DNA of 64,000 nt. Origin: Saururus chinensis. Taxonomy: Eukaryota > Streptophyta > Magnoliopsida > Piperales > Saururaceae. This document shows positions 31,878 through 44,567 of this stretch, piece by piece (position 1 is the first letter of the stretch; each line of letters opens with the position of its first letter). Below the pieces are notes generated by a model. The model worked only from the letters and a program-made list of their open reading frames with translations, had not been told where the DNA came from and searched no databases. The position numbers were made by a program, and so were the translations under genes. The DNA is taken from positions 36,002,668 through 36,066,667 of the forward strand of contig CP141145.1 of the NCBI GenBank assembly GCA_035235625.1. The letters are read 5' to 3'.

Positions 31878-32491
31878 CACTACAACAAAAGAGATTAATA
31901 GCGACGTAATTATGTGTCGCTACTAATACTCAAACGTCGCTAATATCAATTACCGATGTATGTTTTACATTGCTACCAACGTCGCAAAAACCACAATCGC
32001 AACTGATAATTCGCGGAGAATAAAACCAATCGTCGCTAATGAGCTTTATTAGCGACGTATATTTTACGTCGCTACTAGACCTTTCTATGTCGCTATTAAT
32101 GGATCATTAGCGACTCATATAAATCTGTCGCAAATATTTGTATTAACGACGTCTTTTTATCAATCGCTAATGGAGTAATAGCGTCGGATATAATTACGTC
32201 GCAAATACTGATAATATCGACGTAAATAGATATGTCGGTAATAATCGTTTGCAACGTATATCTATACGTCGCAATAAGTTTTTTGTTGCGACGTATAAAT
32301 AGTACATTGCTATTATGCGGTTAATAACAACGTATGTATACGTCGTTATGAAATTCTATATGTCGTAAATTTTTATACAAATTCGTTTTAGGCTGTGGTA
32401 TATATCGCTATTTTATAGAAGTGTAGCGACAAATTGTTGGTATACGTTGCTAATATGGTAGTTTTAGCAACGTATTATGTATACGTCACAA
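31878..32491 (+). mobile_element. CACTA transposon terminus (unit B)
   Basis: The same CACTACAACAAAAG end and GCGACGTA subterminal repeats as in unit A. The opposite terminus is not present in the unit. Confidence 0.75.
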
Positions 32492-32942
32492 AAAAGAGTA
32501 ATAAATTTTAAATAAATATTAATTACTTATTTAATTATTTTTGAGACATTAGATTTGCGTCGATAAATTTAATTTAATATTAAAAATACAAAATAATATA
32601 AATCAACCGAAACTCCTGCCAATGTAGATTTCACCCATTACCCTTGTAGGCATGTACTGAGACTACTCCCACATGACCGGTAATAGTATAAATTTTTTGC
32701 TTAATTTAAGGAAAAAAATTAATTTAAAAATTACTACTATATGGTAAGAATATTTGTTACATTGGAATTAATAACATCATGTGTTGAAACAACACCCCTA
32801 AAATGGTCACAAGTAATGCTTTTAGTTTGTGTACGAATGTAATGAACAGATTGCCGAGATATCTCTTACATAGCTCTCCAATTTGAAAGCTTATTTCCCT
32901 CTATGTACAAGAATCGAAGTTGAAGTCGACGAAGTCCTTAAC

Positions 32943-33019
32943 CCCTGGCCAGTGCATCTTGATTGCTAAAATGCTCCCATAGCCCATCGGATGCAAAAAT
33001 CACAAAATGATCTTGGAAA
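32943..33019 (-). pseudogene. PP2C-like exon fragment (unit B)
   Basis: Encodes DHFVIFASDGLWEHFSNQDA on the minus strand. The residue before HF is D because the site reads CCAAGATC where unit A reads CCAGTATC; the change removes the intron acceptor CAG seen in unit A. A dead fragment as in unit A. Confidence 0.5.
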
Positions 33020-34181
33020 GTAAAAAATTTCATAATATGAAAGGGAAAGTTAGTCTACGAGAAGAAGGCAAGAGTTAAAAGAATTGAAATCGTTGTAGAG
33101 GACTAAAGGACTCCATTGAGACAAGAAGAGCAAATAAAGACAAAACAGTAGAAGATAGTATTGGATGTAGTCTGTCAATTTGGATACCTTCACAGGTGGT
33201 AGATTGCACACCGGGCAGCGAACACTTGTGCATCCAAACACCATTTCTTTACACTTGTTCTCTCTAAGGAAATGATGCTCCACCCATTCTGTTTTTTGCA
33301 AAAGTGCTCTGGAGGAGGATGCGGCAACATTCTGTTATAATTTCACTGAAAGTACTTAATATATGAAATACCTAAACTACCCCTTTGTCATTTGATTAAT
33401 CGCTGGCCTGCATCACCCTCCTATCCAAATATATATTCATAAGCTTTGCACATGAACATAACTAAAGAAAGGTGTTTATGCCCCCATCAAAATTTGAACT
33501 GAGGAACTCACACGTCCACGTTAAATAATAGCTATTATTTCTAAATAACTTAAACTGTTAAGAAACAAATTATCAATATAATTAGTGTATATTTCACACC
33601 TGCAACCATTCACCATTAACAAGATGGAGGACTCTTCTCTTGTCTATATATTGTGGCATTGTCTTAAATTACACAAATTCTACAATGGTAGGCCACAAAA
33701 TTATGTTAGGAATGCTATATACAGGGAAGATTATAACCCACGTTACAACGCTTAATTTGCGGTAAGCTTCACTAGGATCAGAAAATTAGCGCACATGTGA
33801 CTAAAAAGGCGACTAACAAGGGGAAAGCCCCTGAATGGATGAATCTGGTGGCCGAGGGAAAATCAGCGCACTAGATTCAGGTTGCATTAAAATGCAGCGT
33901 GAGGTAGTTTTTACGTATTAATTACTCCATTATTTGAATAAACTTTTGATTTGAGAAGTAATCGTTGTAATCTGCAATTACGGCAATATGTGGGATCCAA
34001 AAGGGCTCCACAGAGAAGACACATGATTTGATTCTGCCTCAGAAAGAGCAGATGCATCTGCTATGTATACATTAACTTTGGATGCATAACTACGATTAAG
34101 TAGTTCATTGGCAACTGGTAAATCTGTTTCACTTTGCTACCACTTCGATTATTTTTTAGGATAAATGATTTTATTTGGAAA
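33020..34181. other. spacer, no clear gene (unit B)
   Basis: Counterpart of 14305-15469. It contains the unrecognised minus-strand frame (33050-33301) shared by all units. No other feature was seen. Confidence 0.45.
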
Positions 34182-34382
34182 AATGTTTAAATGGCGTTAA
34201 CTTTCACACGCCAAAATTTTACTTTTACCATTTCAAAACCATTGATGAGTGAGGCCCGATGTAAGAGGGCGACTCATCAATAGTTTTAAAATCGTAAAAT
34301 AAAGTTTTGATGCATTTGGCCCCAAGTTTTAAAATAATAAAGTAAAATTTTAACATGTAAAAGTTAACATCAAAATAATACT
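34182..34382. mobile_element. foldback MITE (unit B)
   Basis: The arms are as in unit A, but the centre (GGCCCGATGTAAGAGGGCGA) is as in unit C. It is therefore a mosaic of the two versions. Confidence 0.75.
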
Positions 34383-35408
34383 ATTCTTTCTTGGTGGATT
34401 AAAAGGCCAAGGCCCACCTAAATTATCAGCCAAAAAAGAGAAATTTTTAGATACAAATAAGGCACCAACTTAGCTAGCACCAATTAGAACATAGTAAATA
34501 ATCCTGTTTAGTAATATATTATTTATTTGGACAAAGTCAACGGATGAAAATGTATGAGCGCGCCACTTTATAATTGGTGGTACCGTGTACCTATATCTCC
34601 TCGCTAAGAATAGACTAGCTAAAAAAGGATGCCGAAAATGTTTTGGTCAACAAACATGGAGAAATCTACTCAGCCCTAAAGCTGCACCGCTCCCTAGACA
34701 GCTAGTTTGAATATTCAGATTTCAAATGAATTTTATACTTTGTGTGTGTGATCAAGATACAATAATTCCACAAAAGGTGTTGACGGCGAGAGAAAGCTTC
34801 CCTCTAATTGCATGGAAGAAGTTAGATGGTGAAGCTTACGGGGAAAAAAGTACGATGGGGACCCTTTTTTTGCCCCTGACATATATGCCATGACTTTTTT
34901 TTGGTAGATATGTCGTGACTTGATATAAGGACGCTGCTATATGTACCCCCAAAGTTAAACTCCTAAAAATAAAAAGTTCAAGGTGTGTTTTTTTCGCTCT
35001 AAGGATTTTACTCCCTTAGCTTTGAAATAAAAAAATTCTAACCTACTTCCTCCCTTTTGTTAGTACCCTATTTTGATAAAAATTAGAGTTTTTTTTTTTA
35101 CTTTTTCAACTTTTAAGACCTGAATTTTTTTTTCACTTATTACCTCAACTTAAATTAACCCCCTCCCCTTTTAACTCTGGCAAAGGTCACAACTTCGGTA
35201 GTGGCAGCAGGCCGCGGTTGAGCTCCGGCTGTGGCCAAACTCTAGTCACAACCATAGCTCCAGCCATGACCATGGCCGCAACTAGAGCTCTAGCTGCTGC
35301 TGAACTCTAGTCGTGTCAGTGATCCTAGCTGCAACCAAACTCTGGTCGTGGCCAAATCTATTGCCGTGATCGGAGCTTCTAGACACTCTTAGCCGAGACT
35401 GAACTTTG
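34383..35408. other. spacer and minisatellite left part (unit B)
   Basis: Counterpart of 15673-16696. From about 35030 to 35270 it differs at many positions and T-run lengths from A and C, which agree with each other there. The GC-rich minisatellite occupies about 35180-35408. Confidence 0.5.
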
Positions 35409-36081
35409 TGTTAGAAGTGGGCATTATAAATGAGTTAAGCCCATATTATTTAGATGGGCATATTGATGGTTATGTAGGTCAAGCCCATATTACTCAAGTG
35501 GGTCAAGCCCATTTGGTAGAAAAAGCCCAAGCCCACTTCATATTGAATGAGAATATCACATGAGAATTGGTTGAAGGAGTGAATAGTCCCACATCGCCTA
35601 CGTGAAGGTGATAGTGTTGGTATATAAGGCTTTAGTTTGGCCTTTCATGTTAGGCCCTTGGGCCAACCCACTTTGTGGGGGAGAGAGATGTTGGACCAAT
35701 GCACCTACGTGGGCTAACCCACACGCGCGCCGCCGCCGTCCGGCTCGGTTCGGTTCGCACGCGGGTCGGGTCGGGTCGGGTCGGGTCGGGTTGGGTTGGG
35801 TCAACAAGATAATATTTTGGGACAAATTCATTTGGTAAGATTGTCTTCAACGGGATTTTCTATAAAACCATGAAAAACTCTGTTCTGTGTTAGCATACTC
35901 ACTGTGGTTCGTTGCATATACCGTGTTGGAGGTGTTCCTACGGTATATGGTTGATCGTCTTAAGGACGTCCACGAGTCCTAAACACCAGTAGGGAGGGCG
36001 AATTCTGTCTTCTTGATTCGATCATAAACATTCCAGTAACGTTTCTCATCATATATAAGGCAAAGGTACGAAGAAATAACA
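35409..36081 (+). repeat. copia 5' LTR (unit B, 673 bp)
   Basis: The same short form as in unit A, with a T-run one base shorter near 35671. TATA box at 35621-35627. Confidence 0.9.
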
Positions 36082-36572
36082 ATCTTAAGACATAATTCTT
36101 ATGTATTTTCGTATGTCACTGTTATGCATGCAGAATAGTATCCTTCACGTAAAAATTTGAACATTTTTTCACTTTGTACACATATTTTTACTTCTATGCG
36201 AAAAATACAGTGGGAAAATTTTCTTTTCCATGCTATTAGTGCTGAAATCATACTATTCTGGACGTGCATGTTTGAAGCGTTCTTGTTATGCGTATAAATT
36301 TTAAAATTTTTTCCTCTTGTGTGTGAAGTTTCCAAAATTTTTGTCTTGCTTTACCATTGAGTGCGTTAAATTTCTTATGCTTCCTGTTCATTCATTTTGA
36401 ACTTTCTTGTTTACGACTTTTTTCAGAAGTTCTTGTTTTACAAATTTCTCGAACGTCCTTTGTTCAGAATTTTGACAGTTTACTATTCATTAAATCATAT
36501 AGTTTATTGTTCATGAATTTTTTATATATTACTGTTATTTACGTAAAATTCATGTAAAGTTACTGTTTTGTG

Positions 36573-36727
36573 CATAGATTTCGAAATTCACTGCTTTGTC
36601 CATTGATTTTGAAATTCAACATTACGTATATGTATTTCGAAATTCTTGTTGCATAGATTTCGAAATTCAACTGTTCTGTATATGTATTTCGAAATACACT
36701 GTTTAGCATAGATTTCGAAATTCACTG
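36573..36727 (+). repeat. ATTTCGAAAT repeats in copia leader (unit B)
   Basis: The same repeat block as 17856-18013. Here several ACTG words read CTTG or ACATTACG instead, part of the CTG-centred discrepancy pattern. Confidence 0.7.
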
Positions 36728-36769
36728 ATTTTTTAAGACTGAGTTAATCTTCTGTTCTTTGGAACAGAA

Positions 36770-39700
36770 ATGGCTGCTGAAGGTACCCACTTGGCATCGG
36801 TACTTGTTCCCACTCCGGTGACTGCTCCTCTTCCTATTAAAGGGGAAAAACCAGAAAAGTTCAGTGGTGCGGATTTCAAAAGATGGCAGCAGAAAATGCT
36901 GTTCTATCTCACCACACTGAACTTAGCCCGCTTCCTTCAAGAGGATGTACCCATTCTCACTGAGGAGAAAAGGAAGGACAAGGCAGTACATTGCGGCAGT
37001 AGATGCATGGAAACATGCAGATTTCTTATGCCGTAATTATATCCTTAATGGGTTGGACAACACATTGTATAATGTGTATAGTTCAATGAAAAGTGCTAAG
37101 GCACTGTGGGAGTCTTTAGACAAGAAGTACAAAACAGAGGATACTGGAACGAAGAAATTCGTGGTCGGCAAATTTTTGGACTTCAAAATGGTGGACTCTC
37201 AAACTGTGATCAGCCAAGTTCAAGAACTCCAAGTGATCTGCATGATATTCATGCAGAGGGAATGACTTTAAGTGAGTCTTTCCAGGTGGCAGCTCTAATT
37301 GAAAAATTACCACCTTCCTGGAAGGATTTCAAAAATTACTTAAAGCATAAACGAAAGGAGATGAACATGGAAGATCTGATTGTGCGATTAAGGATTGAAG
37401 AGGACAACCGGGCTTCTGAAAAGAACAACAAAGGCCATGGCCTAGAAGCCAAAGTAAATGTTGTGGAACAGGGGCATAAAGGCTCTAACTTCAACAACAA
37501 GAAGCGGAAGTATCATGTTGGACGGTCAAACGGTGACTCCAACAAAGCCAAATTCAAGGGCAAGTGCTACGTGTGTGACAAGATAGGCCACAAGGCTAAG
37601 GATTGTCGGAAACGGAATAAACAAGATGATTCCAAGATGAAGAAGGCACAGGCCCACATGTCTGAAGTGGAGAATCTCTCCACAAATGTGAATGACATCA
37701 ACCTTTCTGCTGTTATTTCAGAAGTGAACATGGTTACCAACGCTCGTGAATGGTGGGTGGACACCGGGGCCACTCGTCATGTTTGCTCTAATAGGAAGAT
37801 GTTCTCCACTTATCAGCCCGTGGAGAATGGTGAACAACTATTTATGGGTAACTCCTCTACTGCGAAGGTTGAAGGACTTGGCAAGGTGGTGCTGAAGATG
37901 ACTTCAGGCAAAGAGCTCACACTCAACAATGTGTTGCATGTTCCTGAAATTCGAAAGAATTTAGTGTCTGGATCCTTGCTGAGCAAGAATGGCTTCAAGT
38001 TGGTTTTTGAGTCAGACAAATTTGTCTTGACCAAGGGTGGGATGTACGTGGGCAAAGGGTATTTAAATGAGGGGCTTTTTAAGCTCAATGTACTCACTAT
38101 TGTACCTATTTCTGTTATTAAGAATGCAAATGCTTCTTCTTCGTATATGATTGAGTCATGTGATATGTGGCATGGTAGATTAGGTCATGTTAATTATGAT
38201 GCTTTACGTAGATTGATTAATATGGAATATCTGCCTAAATTCAATATTGACTTTAATCATAAATGTCAAACTTGTGTAGAATCAAAATTAAGCAGGAAAT
38301 CTTTCCAAAGTATTGCGCGTAATCTTGAACCTCTTGAGTTAATTCACGGTGATGTACGTGACTTAAAATTTGTTCAAACAAGAGGAGGTAAAAAGTACTT
38401 TCTTACATTTATTTACGATTGCACTCGTTATTGTTATGTTTACTTGTTGAGAAGTAAAGATGAGGCCATTGACATGTTTATTTTATATAAAACAGAGGTT
38501 GAGAATCAACTTGGCAAGAAAATTAAAGTTCTACGAAGTGATAGAGGTGGGGAATATGAATCACCTTTTGGTGATTTCTGTTCACAACATGGTATAATAC
38601 ACCAAACAACGGCACCCTATTCCCCTCAGCAAAATGGAGTTGCTGAACGGAAAAATAGAACTTTAAAAGAAATGATGAATGCCATGTTAATCAGTTAAGG
38701 TTACCCCAGAACATGTGGGGGGAAGCTTTGCTTTCAGCAAATTATATTCTCAACAAAATACCTCATAAGAAAACCTTGCAGACACCATATGAATTATGGA
38801 AAGGTCGAAAGCCTTCCTACAAATTCTTAAAAGTGTGGGGGTGTTTGGCAAAAGTGGCGGTCCCTAATCCCAAGAGGATTAAAATTGGACCAAAGATCAT
38901 TGATTGTGTATTCATTGGTTATGCCAATAATAGCAGTGCATATCGCTTTCTTGTTCATAAATCGGATATTCCTGATGTAAATGTCAATACTTGTGATTGA
39001 ATCCAGGAATGCTTCGTTTTTGAAAATATTTTTCCGTGGAATTCTACACAAACGGAAAGTTCTCTTCAAAGAACTTTGGATGTTGAAAAGGATAATAGTG
39101 AAGACCAAGAGGGAGACGATGATGCACCTAGACGTAGCAAACATGCTAGAACATCAAAATCCTTTGGTCCAGACTTTCTGACTTATTTGTTGGAAAATGA
39201 ACCTCAAAGCTTTAAGGAAGCCATGTCATCTCCTGAAGCACAATATTGGAAGGAGGCAGTAAACAGTGAAATTGAATCCATTATGCAAAATCATACTTGG
39301 GAGTTGGTGGATCTACCGCCTGGGAGTAAACCTCTAGGATACAAGTGGATATTTAAGAGGAAGATGAAGGCTGATGGATCAATTGACAAATATAAAGCCA
39401 GACTTGTTATCAAAGGATACAAGCAAAAAGAAGGTCAAGATTATTTTGATACTTATTCACTGTCACAAGGATAACTTCCATTAGGATGTTAATCGCTATT
39501 GCTGCTTTGTATAATCTTGAAATACATCAAATGGATGTGAAAACCGCATTCTTGAATGGTGACTTGAATGAGGAAATTTATATGCAACAACCTGAAGGGT
39601 TTGTTGTACCGGGTCAAGAAAACAAAGTGTGCAGACTTGTTAAATCTCTTTATGGACTTAAACAAGCACCTAAGCAATGGCATGAAAAATTTGACAAAAT

Positions 39701-40772
39701 GATGATGTCAAATGGATTCAAAATCAATGAATGTGACAAATGTGTTTATGTGAAAGACAGACCTGATGGCTATGTCATTGTATGTCTTTATGTGGATGAT
39801 ATGCTAATTATTGGTAGCAATGATGATATTATTAAAGCTACTAAGAAGATGTTGAACAAACAGTTTGACATGAAGGATATGGGTGTTGCAGATGTCATAC
39901 TAGGAATGAAAATTTCTAAAACATCTGATGAATATGTATTATCTCAATCTCATTACATTGAGAAAATATTAGAAAAATTTAATCAGAATGATAATCGTCC
40001 AGCAAGAACACCTGTGGATGTGACATTGCACTTAAGCAAAAACACGGGAGAGAGCATATCACAACTTCAATATTCACAAATTATTGGAAGTCTCAATTAC
40101 ATTATGAATTGTACGAGACCAGACATCGCATACTCAGTGAGTAAACTGAGTAGATTTAATAGCAACCCAGGGGCAGACCACTGGAAGGCTGTAGTCAGGG
40201 TTCTTAGATATCTAAGACATACCTTGAACTATGGGCTGCATTATACAAGGTATCCAGCAGTATTAGAAGGTTACTGTGATGCAAACTGGATATCTGATAC
40301 AAAAGACTCAAAATCCACAAGTGGATATGTCTTTACACTTGGAGGTGCAGCAGTGTCTTGGAAATCCTCAAAACAAACGTGCATAGCAAGATCCACCATG
40401 GAATCTGAATTCATTGCACTTGATAAAGCAGGCGAAGAGGCTGAGTGGCTTCGTCATTTTTTAGAGGATATTCCAATGTGGGGGAAACTTGTGCCACCTA
40501 TTTGCATACATTGTGATAGCCAATCGGCTATAGGAAGGGCACAGAGTAACTTGTATAATGGTAAGTCTCGACATATACGTTGGAGGCACAATACCATAAA
40601 ACAATTGCTCTCTAGTGGAATAATTTCCATTGAGTATGTTAGGTCAAAAGAAAATATTGCGGATCCGCTTACTAAGGGTTTGACCAAAGAACAAGTGAAG
40701 CAGTTCATCGAGGGGAATGGGCTTGAAGCCTATACATTAAGAATCACCATAATGGCAACCCAACCTTATTGA
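36770..40772 (+). pseudogene. copia gag-pol polyprotein, multiply broken (unit B)
   Basis: Starts at the same ATG as unit A, with the gag N-terminus intact (KPEKFSGADFKRWQQKMLFY). Breaks: a frameshift near 36985 after EEKRKDKAV, a one-base loss near 37238, loss of the TCTG word at 38696 creating a stop, an extra base near 38992, a T-run loss near 39018, and a one-base loss near 39460 (TCACTG for TCACCTG). From 39486 to 40772 RT and RNase H are open, with CLYVDDMLI and [10 protein letters not shown]. The C-terminus [15 protein letters not shown] appears to be the intact original end that units A and C have lost. Four of the six breaks coincide with CAG/CTG words in other units. Confidence 0.9.
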
Positions 40773-41317
40773 TTTGGAGATCCCAAGATCTAGGTTCAAA
40801 GGGACAACCGAATTGTGGGGGATTCAAGGGGAATTACTATTGAGATAAAATCTCATCCCCATTCCTATGATGAGATAGTGATGCCTGCAGAGTGAATCAG
40901 GATAAGCTTTGCTTTTAATGGTTCTTATAGCTTGAATTCATTCGAGTGGGGTATTGCAGGATACTCCTAATGAGAATCACCTATATGAGTGTGAAGGGGC
41001 CGCTTCTATGAGGATTTTAAGGCTAAATCTTCTAGAGCACTCATGAAAACCAGGTTTGTTCAGGGCCGAAATGAACACAATCATGAGAACCATAGTGTGT
41101 CTGAGAAGTGATTGTGTGAATTCTATTGTCTTGGTTTATACAAACGGCTGAACAGTTCAAGACATCACGTTCACTGATTAGCCAGTAGACCCGATAGTTT
41201 TCACAAGGGAAGGTTCAAAGCCAAAAGCTACCTCACCCCCATGCATGATCATTTCAATATTGCTTTCACGGTTTATCTTCATAGTTTTGCATAGTTATCC
41301 AGCTAATTCTCATTCAT

Positions 41318-41326
41318 GTGGGGGAT
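41318..41326 (+). other. copia polypurine tract (unit B)
   Basis: GTGGGGGAT directly before the 3' LTR. Confidence 0.75.
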
Positions 41327-42174
41327 TGTTAGAAGTGGGCATTATAAATGAGTTAAGCCCATATTATTTAGATGGGCATATTGATGGTTATGTGGGTCAA
41401 GCCCATATTACTCAAGTGGGTCAAGCCCATTTGGTAGAAAAAGCCCAAGCCCACTTCATATTGAATGAGAATATCACATGGGAATTGGTTGAAGGAGTGA
41501 ATAGTCCCACATCGCCTACGTGAAGGTGATGGTGTTGGTATATAAGGCTTTAGTTTGGCCTTTCATGTTAGGCCCTTGGGCCAACCCACTTTTGTGGGGG
41601 AGAGAGATGTTGGACCAATGCACCTACGTGGGCTAACCCACACGCGCGCGCCGCCGCCGCCGTCCGTCCGGCCGGCTCGGCTCGGTTCGCACGCGCGGCG
41701 GGTCGGGTTGGGTCAACAAGATAATATTTTGGGACAAATTCATTTGGTTCGGTTTTCTATTTGGTTCGGTTTTTCTCTTAACCAAAATGGGTCCGGTTTG
41801 CTTTCACTAAAGGAAGTGTCCGTTAATGGATGGACGCATCCGTTTGAACGGGTAAGATTGTCTTCAACGGGATTTTCTATAAAACCATGAAAAACTCTTT
41901 CTGCAAACAATCCGATTTGGGATTTTCATGTCCATTCCGTCATCTGTGTTCTGTGTTAGCATACTCACTGTGGTTCGCTGCATATACCGTGTTGGAGGTG
42001 TTCCTACGGTATATGGTTGATCGTCTTATCCTGGGAGGCAGACGTCCACGAGTCCTAAACACCAGTAGGGAGGGCGAATTCTGTCTTAAGGACAGAGCTG
42101 ATTGCTTGATTCGATCATAAACATTCCAGTAACGTTTCTCATCATATATAAGGCAAAGGTACGAAGAAATAACA
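41327..42174 (+). repeat. copia 3' LTR (unit B, 848 bp)
   Basis: The full-length LTR form; I found no difference from unit A's 3' LTR over the parts compared. Confidence 0.92.
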
Positions 42175-42699
42175 ATTTGGTCATGACCAGATCTATGGCC
42201 ACGGTCAGAGCATCTAGCCACGACCAAAGCTTCTGTTTGTAGGCTTTCAGCTGCAGCCAAGTTCTCTGCTTAAGTTGCAGTAGAAAGATGAGATCGCCTA
42301 GTCAGGGTAGGGGAGGTCGTCAGTAGATGATGCTAGCATCGACATCAGTCCGTGAGAAGAAGAAAGATGAGTGGGGTAAAATAGTGTAAAAATTAAAAAT
42401 ATTTTATCTGGGGTACTTAGGAAGAAATTTTTAAATTTGTATGAGGTATATAAGAAACGGGTATTGAGCAGATTAGTCAAGTGCTCAAGGACGTCCATGG
42501 TCCTAGTGCCTTGTTGTCTGTTCCTATCGACGACTTTTTTTATATAGTAGGCTGAACACATACTATAAATTTTGTCCCGTCTTATTATATAGTTGCATAC
42601 GCATAAAAACCTTTGTATGTGTCCCCCGCTCTCTACCCAAATACGGATTTGATATTGTTTTTGGGTTCTAGGTCGATTTTGGTTTCGTTTCTTGATTGG
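42175..42699. other. minisatellite right part and spacer (unit B)
   Basis: Counterpart of 23458-23982. Its last 60 bases agree with unit C and differ from A. Nothing coding is recognisable. Confidence 0.5.
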
Positions 42700-43493
42700 G
42701 GGGCCGTTTATATACAGATTCATGGGGAAAATTCATGAAAGATTAAGCAGAAATCTTCTTAATTGCACTTGGATGCACAAATTAATTAAAAAATTAAATT
42801 ATCCACTAATTAATTATTTAAAGTTGATGAGTACTTAATTTATGATTACCCACCTAATCTCCTTAGGAGGAGATTACCCTAGTAATCAAAGGCGGTAATC
42901 CAATAATTCTTTTTTGATAAGTTTGCCCTTAATTGGACGCATTACTCATCTTCATTAAGTTTGGTCATCTCCCACAACCCCAGCTTCCATTGCTTTTGGA
43001 CCTTCCCATCCTATTATGTTATATCAGCTCTTTGAGCTAAAAATATTTTATATTTCTCCAGTGTATGCCTATCTCATCTAGTCCATTATCTCTCTCAGAC
43101 TCTCACCAACGAGTATATTTTTACGTGAGGCAATGCCTCGATGGCCAGTGGTAGCATTATTAGTGTCTATGGTAACACTAACAGTGGTCGTAGTAATTAT
43201 GTTGGTGTCTATGGTAGCGTTACTAGAGTCTTGGAAGCGTCGTCGGAGCCATGACAACGCTACCTGTGACATCTCATGGCCATGGCAACTCTGTCATGGG
43301 CATGCACATTTTTTTGTGATGTCATGTCATGACGACCATGATAGCACTTATAGTGGCGGTGACATTGGTAACACTGTCTACCAGGCAATGCATCCAAACA
43401 AAAACAAAAACATAATTCATCAATGAATTTAACTAATCAAATTAAAATAAATTATAATTTATTACACCCAATAATATGTATCTAATCAGCCCC
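42700..43493. mobile_element. Harbinger-like non-autonomous element (unit B)
   Basis: The left end reads GGGGCCGTTTATATACAGAT, unlike unit A's; the right end is identical to unit A's. No transposase is encoded. Confidence 0.55.
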
Positions 43494-44375
43494 TAAGTTT
43501 TTATGGCTATAGAGGAGGTGGTGATTCGGTTGACAAAAGCTTATAGGAATTACTATCTTTGAAGCTTGATACTTCTATCTCTCTGGTCTCTGTTTTAAAC
43601 GATTTTTTTTTGAAGTTGGAATTCTAAGGGGTGCATCAGATTGCTTGTGTCAGTTGGTGGAGATGAAGGATGGTGGGTCACCTGGATAATTTGCAGACTG
43701 CTGCTGTCTTACACCCTGCCTTCTTGCCTGCGTGACGATTCTGGTGGAGTTGGCCTAGAGAATGTCATGGAGTTCACCTCGAAGATCCTCTGATTCAGAT
43801 GATCTCTTGTAGATTCAAGAGGTCCCTCCTGACATGGACGGACTTTTTTCAGACGGACTTGGATAAATGCTGAGACAGATGTTGGCGGACATGGACGGAC
43901 AATAATTAATAGACGGAGGCGATTAAACTTTTGTCCGCGTCTGCTTTTGTCCTTGAGCACCCCCAATACAGATAGACACGTTCAAATAAAATTTCTAACC
44001 TACTTCTTTCTGCTTCTCTTATGTGGGCGATGGTGACTGCCCTTACTCTACCATCCAGGCCTCGAAAAGCATATGACATGGGGAGCACCAATATTAAGTT
44101 CTCATTAACTAACAAAAAAACAAACATTCTTCATTATTTGATTTGCAGTTCTCATTCGTGATTATGACAATACAAATATTTAGGCTGAAAAAGAGAAACA
44201 AGATTGTTTCTTCATTTGATTTGCAGTTTTTCATGTTGGTACCAAAAATAAAACTTTCGTGAGCAACCATTTTTATAAAACGTAGAATACTATCCTACGT
44301 TCATTTATTTAGAGCCAAGATTGTTTCCCTTTTTTAACTTTTTAGGTAATTAAAGCTAAGAAAGATCAATGATTT
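43494..44375. other. spacer (unit B)
   Basis: Counterpart of 24782-25640. The minus-strand frames at 43709-43966 and 43906-44127 have no recognisable domain. Confidence 0.5.
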
Positions 44376-44567
44376 TGCATTTAGCGTCAACCATTTGCTG
44401 CCAACTATTAACAGAACCAGTGGAACCCAATATCATACCGAGGGTCCAATCAATCCTCACAAACGTACTTAGTTCGTTGCTTGAACTAACAGAACTCTTG
44501 GGATGTCAGCGTCGTCTGCCGTTGAAGACGACCACTCCACTAAAAATTCTGGTCTCAATTGCCTTGG
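44376..44567 (+). repeat. orphan copy of the STIG1 promoter block (unit B)
   Basis: The same block as 25665-25855, including GCCGTTGAAGACGACCACTC. The proximal partner lies at about 46126-46311. Confidence 0.6.

Larger units (their letters stand above)
35409..42174 (+). mobile_element. Ty1/copia retrotransposon, Tnt1-94 type (unit B)
   Basis: The same insertion as in unit A: 5' LTR 35409-36081, polypurine tract 41318-41326, 3' LTR 41327-42174. The shared flanks and the shared 5' LTR deletions show it was copied by the segmental duplication. Confidence 0.95.
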
